A stretch of DNA of 64,000 nt from the NCBI GenBank assembly GCA_025548565.1, contig JAJLPB010000009.1, positions 1 to 64,000 of the forward strand. Direction: 5' to 3'. The position numbers and the translations under genes were made by a program. Numbering within the stretch: the first letter of the stretch is position 1; each line of letters begins with the position of its first letter. This stretch comes from Rugamonas sp. A1-17 (lineage in GTDB: Bacteria; Pseudomonadota; Gammaproteobacteria; Burkholderiales; Burkholderiaceae_D). Of the stretch, positions 25,528-33,023 are shown in pieces. Under the pieces are notes generated by a model. That model was not told where the DNA came from and made no database searches. It saw only the letters and a program-made list of their open reading frames with translations.

Positions 25528-28151
25528 GGGTTCTCCTGTTCCTGTGCGACCGCCGCCAGCAGTTTGCCGGCAGCCTCGAATTCGTAATGCGCCATGTGAT
25601 TGGCCAGGCGGGTCATCGCCACCGCCGGCAGCAGCGTCGCCAGCGAGGCGCGCGCGCTGCCGAAATAATCCACGCTGTCGCCGCTGAACTCTGCCAGCAG
25701 TCCGCGCAACTCGGCCAGCGCCTGGCGCGCGTCGACCATGCCGGATTCGCTGCGCGGCGGCACCGGCGGCAGCGCCTTCATCGACAATCCCAGCCAACGC
25801 GACAGCGCGCCGTACAGGCGCTGCGGATCGACCGGCTTGGTGATGTAGTCCTGCATGCCCTCGTCCATGCACTGCGCCTCCACGCCGGCCAGCGCGTGCG
25901 ACGTCACCGCGATCACCGGCAGCTCGCTGAAGCGGCCGTCCTGGCGCAGCAGGCGCGTGGCTTCGTGGCCGTCCATCTGCGGCATGCCCAGGTCCATCAG
26001 CACCAGGTCGTAGACGCCGGGGCCGGCGGCCTGCAGGATGTCCAGCGCCTCGCGCCCGTTGCCCGCCACGTCGACCACGATGCCCTGCAACTCCAGCAGC
26101 TCCACCATCACGTCCTGGTTGTCGGCGCTGTCCTCCGCCAGCAGCACACGCGCCGCGCGGCGCGGCGACGCCAGCAAGGTCAGGTCGCCCACCGGGCCCT
26201 GATGCACGGCCGCCTGCACCGACACCGCCGCCGCGTCGGACAGCGCGAACTGCAGCTCGAAATGGAAGGTCGACCCAAAGTCCGGTTCACTCTCGACGTC
26301 AATGCGCCCGCCCATCAGCCGCACCAGCTGCTGCGAGATCGACAGACCCAGGCCGGTGCCGCCGTAGTGCCGCGTGGTCGAGCCATTGGCCTGGCTGAAG
26401 GCGCGGAACAGCTTGGCCTTCTGCTGCTGCGTCATGCCGATGCCGGTGTCGCGCACCGAGAAGCGCAGCATGGCCTGGCCGTCCGGCGCGCCGTCCCTGG
26501 CCAGCTCGCAGCGCAATTCCAGCTCGCCCTCTGCGGTGAACTTGACGGCGTTGTTGACCAGGTTGACCAGCACCTGCCCCAGCCGCAGCGGATCGCCCAC
26601 CAGGTGGCGCGGCACGCCGGGCGCGGTCGAGACCAGGTAGCGCAGGTGCTTGTCCTCGGCGCGCTGCGCGGTCACGCTGGCGACGTGGGCCAGCACCTCC
26701 TCCAGCGCGAACGGGATGGACTCCACCTCCAGCCGCCCCGCTTCGATCTTGGAGAAATCCAGGATGTCGTTGATGATACCCAGCAGCGACAAGGCGGCGC
26801 GGTGGATCTTGCTGATGTAGTCGAACTGCTTGGGCGTCATCTCGGTGCGCAACGCCAGGTAGGCCATGCCGATCACGGCGCTCATCGGCGTGCGGATCTC
26901 GTGGCTCATATTGGCCAGGAACTCGGACTTGGCGACGTTGGCCGCCTCCGCCGCGATGTTGGCGTTGACCAGCTTCTGTTCGCGCTCGCGGCGGTCGCTG
27001 ATGTCGCGGATGAAGGCGCAGAACTCGACGTTGTCCGGCCCTTCCGACCTGACGTGGGTGATCGCCAGCTCGATCGGGAACTCGCTGCCGTCGCGGCGCA
27101 ACGCCGCCACTTCGATGCGCGTATCGAGCACCTTTGCCGGGCCGTTGCCGGCCATGTAGCGCTGGATGCCGCGCCGGTGGTCGTAGCGGTAGCGCGGCGG
27201 GATGATGGTCTGGTCCAGCGCCAGTCCCAGCGCCTCCTCGCGGCTCCAGCCGAAGATGCGCTCGGCCTGCGCGTTCCAGCCGACGATGCGGCCGCCCAGG
27301 TCCATGCGCACCACCGCGTCGAGCGCCGTGTCCAGGATGGTCTGGAGCTTGGCCTGGCTGTCGCCCAGCTGCTGCATGGAGGTGGTCAATTCCCTGGTGC
27401 GGGCGGCGATGCGCAGTTCCAGGTCGCTGTTCAATTCGCGCAGCTCGGATTCGGCGTCGCGCAGGCGGGTCAATGTGTCGCGGAAGCGCAGCACGGCGCC
27501 GGACAGCCGGCCCACCTGGTCTTCGCGGTCGATGCCGGACAGTTTGATGTCGGTTTCGCCGCGCGTCAGTTTCTCAAGGCCGGCCTGGATGTCGGCGAAC
27601 GGCCGCGCCGCGCGCCGGCCCACCACAAAGATCGACAGCACGATGCCCAGCGCCAGCAGCAGGTTGGCCGCCACCGTGTTATAAAGCTGGCGCCGCAGGT
27701 CCTGGTCGATCTGCTGGCGCGAGAAGGCCAGCTCGATCGAGCCGACCGCGTAGCTGCGCCGCACGTCGGTGAAGCTGATGTCGCGCCGCACCTTGATCGC
27801 GGCCACCGGCTCGCGCAGCGGCGAGACGTAGCTGGCCAGCTCCGCGCCGTTGGGCGCCAGCACCCGCAGCACCAGCACTTCCGGCGTGGCGCCGGAGGCG
27901 TCGACCACGCTGGAGACGGCCGCGCTGTTGATGTCGAACAGCGGCCGCGCCAGCGCCTGCGACAGCACCGCCGCCAGCCGCTCGGCGCGTTCGCGCAGGT
28001 TTTGTTCGGCCTCGCTCTTGAGCGTCTGCAGCACGTAGGTGGTGTAGATGGCGGTCGACAGCGTCACCGAAATGAAGATGCCGAACCCCAGCCGCAGCAG
28101 GATGTTGCGGCGCCACGCGCTGCGCAGGCGCGCCAGCGGGCCGCCGCTCAA
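25524..28151 (-). CDS. Hybrid sensor histidine kinase (HAMP-PAS-HisKA-HATPase-REC)
   Basis: 875 aa if started at TTG 28151; the frame is open to 28283 but runs inside the upstream gene, and no ATG exists in between. TM1 (NILLRLGFGIFISVTLSTAIY), a periplasmic sensor of about 115 residues, TM2 (NLLLALGIVLSIFVVG), HAMP, PAS (AKLQTILDTALDAVVRMDLGG), HisKA with the phospho-His in ANMSHEIRTPMSAV, HATPase (RFSVRDTGIGM, GGTGLGLSIS), and REC with Asp in YDLVLMDLGMPQMDG. A short C-terminal helical tail may be a degenerate HPt. It lies between the binding protein and response regulator genes, forming one signalling unit. Confidence 0.9.
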
Positions 28152-28167
28152 TGCAGGGCCCCGCGTA

Positions 28168-28956
28168 TCAATGGCGCACTCCCTCGGCCGCTTCCAGCTT
28201 GCGGTAGGCCGCGCTGTTGCGGGCTTCCTCGATGGCGCGCCAGATGCGCTCCGCCAGTTGCGGGCGCGCCGCCACCATGCCATGCGACAGGATCAGGAAA
28301 TACGGTTTCTCGATGATGGGGATCGGCAGTTCCTCCAGCTGCGGCGCCAGCGGGCCGTGCATCAAGCCGTTGGCGTCGCTGCCGCCGATGGCCGCTGCCG
28401 CCACGCGCCCGGCGATCAGCTTGCGCGCCAGTTCGTCGGCGCGCTGGCTGCCCTCGTCCACCTCGACGTTCTGCGCGCGCAGCACGTCGCCCACCGAGTA
28501 TCCGAGCTGGAAGCCGATGGCGCCATCGAGGTTGTGGAAGCTCTTGCCGTCCCATTCCACCTTGCTGCCTTTTCGGCGCACCACGACGTAGCTATCGATA
28601 TGCATGCGTTTGCTGGCGTCGATCTGCTGGCCGCCGGGATATTCACCCAGCTCGCGCCGGTCCGGCTTGTAGCTGACCGCGAAGGCGCCGTCGACGGTGT
28701 TGGATTTGAGCTCGGCCAGGCAGCGCTTCCACGGGACGGCCTGGTAATCGAAGCGGATGTCGAGCTGCTGCTCGACCATCTTCAGCAGCGCGAAATTGAG
28801 GCCGCCGCCCTGCCTGGTGCGCCACGGCAGCACGTCCTGCTGCTCGAAGCACACGGCGACCGTCTCCTTGCCGCCGGCCGCATGGGCCGTGGGCGACAGC
28901 AACGACAGCGCCAACAGCGCGCCGGCGCAGCTGCGATGTATGCCGTCCTTACTCAT
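28168..28956 (-). CDS. Periplasmic solute-binding protein, probable sensor partner of the kinase
   Basis: 262 aa with signal peptide (MSKDGIHRSCAGALLALSLLSPTAHA). SBP_bac_3-type layout: FALLKMVEQQLDIRFDYQAVPWKRCLAELKSNTVDGAFAVSY, NLDGAIGFQLGYSVGDVLRAQ, ELARKLIAGRVAAAAIG. No transporter genes accompany it; it sits 16 bp upstream of the likely start of the hybrid kinase, on the same strand. The inferred role is to bind a periplasmic ligand and present it to the kinase sensor. Ligand unknown. Confidence 0.82.
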   Translation of the reverse strand: MSKDGIHRSCAGALLALSLLSPTAHAAGGKETVAVCFEQQDVLPWRTRQGGGLNFALLKMVEQQLDIRFDYQAVPWKRCLAELKSNTVDGAFAVSYKPDRRELGEYPGGQQIDASKRMHIDSYVVVRRKGSKVEWDGKSFHNLDGAIGFQLGYSVGDVLRAQNVEVDEGSQRADELARKLIAGRVAAAAIGGSDANGLMHGPLAPQLEELPIPIIEKPYFLILSHGMVAARPQLAERIWRAIEEARNSAAYRKLEAAEGVRH

Positions 28957-28971
28957 AGACCTCCCTGGCGA

Positions 28972-30426
28972 TCAACCGATAGTGCGTATGCTGAAGTCTA
29001 CCCCAACTTCATCCCACTGCTCCTGCTCCTTCTCCAGCCAGTAGGACAGGGTCGGATGGTCGCCTATCCATTCGCGGCGGATTTCCAGCTCGATGCGGTT
29101 CTTCATGCGCAGCTTGATCAGGCTGAAGTCGATGTCCAGCCGCGAGTGCATGAACAGCACCGCCAGCCGCAGCGCCACCACCGCCTTGCTGAAGTCCGGT
29201 TCCGCCAGCGTATCGACCACCTTGCGCAGGTTGCCCTTGTGCGCGGCGATCAGGCGGGCCATGGTCTTCTGCTCGCGCGCCGTGAAGCCCGGCAGGTCGG
29301 CGTTCTCGATCATGTAGGCGGCATGCTTGTGGTAGCCGGTGTGCGACACCACCATGCCCATCTCGTGCAGCAGCGCGCTCCAGTACAGGTGGCGCGTGTA
29401 CTGGTCGCTGGACGGCTTGGTCTGCGCGTACAGGGCCAGCGCGTCGTCGGCCACGCGGTTGGCGCGCCGTTCGTCGCAATGGAACTTGAGCAGGCAGGCC
29501 TTCACCGATTGCTCGCGGCGGTCACGCTTGGTCGAGCGCAGGTGCAGGTCCCACATCACGCCCATGCGCAGGCCGGCCTCGATCGGCTGCACCACCGGGA
29601 TATCGAGTTCGCGCACCAGGCCAATCAAAATCGCCAGGCCGCCGATGATGGTGGCGGCGCGGTCGGGACGCAGGCCGGCCATCTCGATCCGGCTGACGTG
29701 GCCGAATTCGATGAAGCGCTGTTTGAGGGCGCTCAGGGTCTCGGCGTTGACCTCGCGGCCAATGCCGTTCTTGACGATGATGTCGGCGATGGTGCGGGCG
29801 GTGCCGGACGAGCCGTAGCACTGCTTCCAGAACTGCGGATGGTAAGGCGGCGCGGCGTCCTCGAAATGACTGCGCGCCGACAGGATGGCCGCCTCGAACG
29901 ACGGCGCGTCGACCCGGCCGCCGATGAAGAACGACAGGCTTTGCTTGACCGTGCCGACGCTGAACGATTCGACCTGCTCGATTTCCTGGCCGCGCCCCAG
30001 TATCAGTTCGGTGGAGCCGCCGCCGATGTCGATCACCAGCCGCCGTTCGCCCGGCAGCGCCAGCGCGTTGGCCACGCCCATGTAGATCAGGCGTCCCTCC
30101 TCCTCGCCGGAGATGATCTCGATCGGGTAGCCGATGGCCAGTTCGGCCTCGGGCAGGAAGGCGGCGGAATTGCGCGCCACGCGCATGGCCGACGTGGCCA
30201 CCACGCGCACGCCATCGAGGCGGTAGGCGGCCAGCACGGCGCGGAAGTTCTTCAGGCAGGCCAGCGCGGTCTGCATGGCGGCGGGGGTCAGGTTGCCTTG
30301 TTCATCCAGCCCGGCGGCCAGGCGGATCGGCTCGCGCACGGACTTCAGGACGCGGATCGCCTCCCCGTCATGCTTGCCGATGTGGAGGCGAAAACTGTTA
30401 GAACCCAGATCTACTGCTGCGTACAT
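28972..30426 (-). CDS. ppx: Exopolyphosphatase, Ppx/GppA family
   Basis: 484 aa from the ATG at 30426 (MYAAVDLGSNSFRLHIG); the upstream in-frame start lacks a ribosome site while GAGAGG precedes this one. Motifs of the acetate-kinase-like fold: DLGSNSFRL, VVATSAMRVARNS, ISGEEEGRLIYMGV, VIDIGGGSTELI, and an HD-like C-terminal domain (SALLHEMGMVVSHTGYHKHAAYMIEN). It releases phosphate from polyphosphate or hydrolyses pppGpp; the long C-terminal domain favours Ppx. Confidence 0.9.
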   Translation of the reverse strand: MYAAVDLGSNSFRLHIGKHDGEAIRVLKSVREPIRLAAGLDEQGNLTPAAMQTALACLKNFRAVLAAYRLDGVRVVATSAMRVARNSAAFLPEAELAIGYPIEIISGEEEGRLIYMGVANALALPGERRLVIDIGGGSTELILGRGQEIEQVESFSVGTVKQSLSFFIGGRVDAPSFEAAILSARSHFEDAAPPYHPQFWKQCYGSSGTARTIADIIVKNGIGREVNAETLSALKQRFIEFGHVSRIEMAGLRPDRAATIIGGLAILIGLVRELDIPVVQPIEAGLRMGVMWDLHLRSTKRDRREQSVKACLLKFHCDERRANRVADDALALYAQTKPSSDQYTRHLYWSALLHEMGMVVSHTGYHKHAAYMIENADLPGFTAREQKTMARLIAAHKGNLRKVVDTLAEPDFSKAVVALRLAVLFMHSRLDIDFSLIKLRMKNRIELEIRREWIGDHPTLSYWLEKEQEQWDEVGVDFSIRTIG

Positions 30427-30494
30427 ATTTGGAAGCCTCTCTCGGCACACGGCAACGAAGGCTCGCGGGTGAATCAAACTAAACGATTTACATG

Positions 30495-30500
30495 ATTATA
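30495..30500 (-). promoter_or_regulatory. Probable -10 box of the ppx promoter
   Basis: On the minus strand the sequence reads TGATTATAAT, a perfect TATAAT hexamer about 70 bases upstream of the ppx ATG. The -35 region (TAACAA-like, 17 bases further up) is weak. It lies in the 123-bp gap before the upstream GGDEF-like gene, so ppx can be transcribed on its own. Confidence 0.45.
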
Positions 30501-30549
30501 ATCACGATAAGCGCTGTTTGTTACCGGCTGATGACAGTGGTGTGGCAAA

Positions 30550-31719
30550 TCAGGCAGGCAGCGTGCCCGCCTGCGCCTCGGCCACGCGGTTGCGGCCCGC
30601 CTGCTTGGCCGCCTGCAGCGCCTCGTCGGCGCGCTTGAACAGGCTGACGGTGGTGTCGTCGGCGCGGATGGTGGTCACGCCCAGGCTGGCGGTCATGTTG
30701 ATGACGGCCTTCCCGGCCTTGACCGGCAGCGCGGCGACCGCGTTGCGGATACGCTCGGCCACCATCAGCGCGTCCTCCTGCGAGGTGCGCGGCAGCTGGA
30801 TGGCGAATTCGGCGCCGCCCAGGCGGCCCATCAAATCGCTGTCGCGCAGCTGCTTCTTGCAGACGTCGACCATGGCCTTGAGCACCTGGTCGCCCACCGG
30901 ATGGCCGTAGCTGTCGTTGACGCGCTTGAAGTGATCGAGGTTGAGGATGATCAGCGCGGTCGGCATGCCGGGCCGGCGCGCCAGCGCGATCCACGGCGTC
31001 AGCGTCTGGTAGAAGCCGCGCCGGTTCGGCACATCGGTCAGCGCGTCGACCACCTCCAGCCGGGCCAGCTCGGCCTGTTGCTGCTCGCGGCCCAGCAGCA
31101 GGTAGGCGAAGGCGCTGTTGATCATCATCAGGTACAGCGCGCCTATGCCCACGCCCTGGACGATGGCCGGGCTGACCCAGCCCCAACCCTCCGGCATCAA
31201 CAGCGTCAGCAGGCCGCGCGCCATCACGGCCAGCGCCAGCAGCAGAGAGGACAGCACCAGGTAGCGCCGCAGCAGCGTGCCGGCGCTCCAGCCCCGGCCC
31301 AGCGCGGCGGCGCCGGCGACGATGAACAAACCGATCGCCAGCGAGCCGACGGCGATGCGGTCGGCGGGCGGCAGTTCCAGCAGCCAGGCGCCGGTGAACA
31401 CGCCGGTGGCCGCGCCCAGCGCCGGCAGCAGGTAGCGCCGCCACACGCGGCGGCCGGCCTGCTCCCACAACGCGGAGGCATCCAGCGCGAAGCCGGCGAA
31501 CAGCAGGCCGTTGGCGATCGGGATGGTCAGGAAGTCCGGCAGCGTGCCGCGCAGGTACAGCAGGGCCCAGGCCACGGCCTGGCACTGCTTGGCCATGCCC
31601 CAGGTGGAACTGGCCGGTCCCAGGCCGGCGCGGCGCCGCTCCTGCTCATAAAAGAACAGCGCCGCGCACAGGCTCAGATTGCCCAGCGCCAGCGCCAGTA
31701 CCAGGGATTTTATATCCAT
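30550..31719 (-). CDS. Membrane protein with degenerate GGDEF (GGAEF) domain
   Basis: 389 aa from the ATG at 31719 (MDIKSLVLALALGNLSLCAALFFYEQE). The first 220 residues are a multi-pass membrane region of about six to seven helices. The C-terminal GGDEF domain is complete in outline (DALTDVPNRRGFYQTL, LIILNLDHFKRVNDSYGHPVGDQVL) but the signature is GGAEF: the metal-binding acidic residue is Ala, confirmed from the bases at 30806-30823. The I-site RDSD is intact. Loss of this residue usually abolishes cyclase activity, so it may be a c-di-GMP receptor rather than an enzyme. Confidence 0.87.
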   Translation of the reverse strand: MDIKSLVLALALGNLSLCAALFFYEQERRRAGLGPASSTWGMAKQCQAVAWALLYLRGTLPDFLTIPIANGLLFAGFALDASALWEQAGRRVWRRYLLPALGAATGVFTGAWLLELPPADRIAVGSLAIGLFIVAGAAALGRGWSAGTLLRRYLVLSSLLLALAVMARGLLTLLMPEGWGWVSPAIVQGVGIGALYLMMINSAFAYLLLGREQQQAELARLEVVDALTDVPNRRGFYQTLTPWIALARRPGMPTALIILNLDHFKRVNDSYGHPVGDQVLKAMVDVCKKQLRDSDLMGRLGGAEFAIQLPRTSQEDALMVAERIRNAVAALPVKAGKAVINMTASLGVTTIRADDTTVSLFKRADEALQAAKQAGRNRVAEAQAGTLPA

Positions 31720-31732
31720 GACCTGCGGCGGG

Positions 31733-32008
31733 TCAGACCTCGTGCTCGACGTTGGTGCTGCCGTCGCCCATCTTGCTGGCCCAGGCCTGGGCGAAGTACG
31801 CTTTTTCGTCTTCGGTCGGCGCATCGTGCCAGAACACGATCAGCGTGCCCTTGTGGTCGTGCAGCTGGCTGACTTTCTCGATAAAGGCCTGCTTGCCGGC
31901 CATGTCGGCCAGCGCCACCACGTAGCCGTAGACGCGGGTCAGGCGCTCCAGGCGGTCTGGCTCGGTGAAACTGTTGGTGGCGGTCAGCGTAGGGTGATCT
32001 AAAAACAT
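31733..32008 (-). CDS. Small conserved-looking hypothetical protein
   Basis: 91 aa from ATG 32008, which has GGAGA eight bases upstream; an ATG at 32023 would add five residues. The sequence (RLERLTRVYGYVVALADMAGKQAFIEKVSQLHDHKGTLIVFWHDAP) is soluble and balanced in composition, with coding character unlike its shadows. It lies 13 bp upstream of the GGAEF gene on the same strand, so the two may be co-expressed. No family recognised. Confidence 0.65.
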   Translation of the reverse strand: MFLDHPTLTATNSFTEPDRLERLTRVYGYVVALADMAGKQAFIEKVSQLHDHKGTLIVFWHDAPTEDEKAYFAQAWASKMGDGSTNVEHEV

Positions 32009-32112
32009 CGTCTCGTTCTCCATGGGGGCCGCCGGAAGGGGCTGGCCTGTGCTATCGCCAATGTACCTACAATTGTTGCTTCTGTAAATGCAATGTGGCT
32101 TACTGGCGGGCA

Positions 32113-32121
32113 TGCTACTAT
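32113..32121 (+). promoter_or_regulatory. Possible extended -10 promoter element for the SpeE-like gene
   Basis: TGCTACTAT matches an extended -10 (TGnTAnnAT type), 32 bases upstream of the proposed TTG start. No good -35 is seen, which extended -10 promoters can do without. Confidence 0.3.
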
Positions 32122-32152
32122 AAAACGCCCCCGTAAATCCACAATACACCCC

Positions 32153-32908
32153 TTGACCCAGTCTTCCCACCGGCCGCAAGTGCACACGCGCGGCGACAAA
32201 CGTTCGCTGGAATTCCAGCCCGGCATGATCCAGAGCGAGATGCGGCTGTCGCGGCCGGACGACCTGGTGCTCAGCTATGCGCGCGCCATGATGTGCTTCG
32301 TGCTGTTCCACCCCAGGCCCGAGCACATCGTCATGGTCGGGCTGGGCGGCGGATCGCTGGCCAAGTTCTGTTACCGCTATCTGCCACACAGCCGCATCAC
32401 CGTGCTGGAGCTGCGCGCCGACGTGATCGCGCTGCGTGAGCAGTTCGCCATCCCGCGCGACAACGCCCGCTTCCGCATCATCCAGGCCGACGCGGCCGCC
32501 TACATGGCCAACCTCGACGGCGCGGCCGACGTGCTGCTGGTGGACGGCTTCGACGCCGACGGCCTGCCGCCGGCGCTGGGCAGCGCCAGTTTCTACGCCG
32601 ACTGCCGGCGCGCGCTGCGGCCCGGCGGCGTGATGGTGGCCAATATCTTCAGCTACGACCCGCAGTACGGCCCCATGCTGCGGCGCCTGCGCGAGACCTT
32701 CCAGGGCCGCATCTGCTGGTTCCGTGGCATCGCCGGCAACAACCGCATCTTGTTCGCGGTCAAGGGCGGCAAGCCGTCGCCGGCGCTGGCCATGCAGCAG
32801 AAGGTGGCGCGCAGCCACGGCCTGGGCTTCGCCTTGCTCAACCGCCTGCTGGCGCACTGGATCGTGCTGCGGCTGCGCTGGAACCAGGCCAAGACCGGCC
32901 CCGGCTAG
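32153..32908 (+). CDS. Spermidine synthase-like (SpeE-fold) methyltransferase-type protein
   Basis: 251 aa if started at TTG 32153; an in-frame ATG at 32093 lies upstream of the possible promoter, and the next ATG at 32225 would remove a conserved-looking strand. The Rossmann core shows MVGLGGGSLAKFCYRYLP, ITVLELRADVIALREQF, FRIIQADAAAYM, DVLLVDGFDADGLPPALGSASFYADCRRALRPGGVMVANIF. These match spermidine-synthase-like proteins common in beta-proteobacteria. It is short for a polyamine synthase and has no speD nearby, so the substrate is open. Confidence 0.72.
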   Translation: MTQSSHRPQVHTRGDKRSLEFQPGMIQSEMRLSRPDDLVLSYARAMMCFVLFHPRPEHIVMVGLGGGSLAKFCYRYLPHSRITVLELRADVIALREQFAIPRDNARFRIIQADAAAYMANLDGAADVLLVDGFDADGLPPALGSASFYADCRRALRPGGVMVANIFSYDPQYGPMLRRLRETFQGRICWFRGIAGNNRILFAVKGGKPSPALAMQQKVARSHGLGFALLNRLLAHWIVLRLRWNQAKTGPG

Positions 32909-33023
32909 ACCGAAAGCGTGGCTTGCATAAGACAATCCGGGAGGCTGTGACTGTCCCAAGGGCATGAGTTATGCCACACTAGACTCGTCCGCCCGCCCGT
33001 CGCCCCCATACTGAAAGCGCCGC

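Noticed and set aside
25587..28316. 909-codon open frame on the plus strand
   Set aside because: Shadow of the hybrid kinase at 25524-28151; no recognisable domain.
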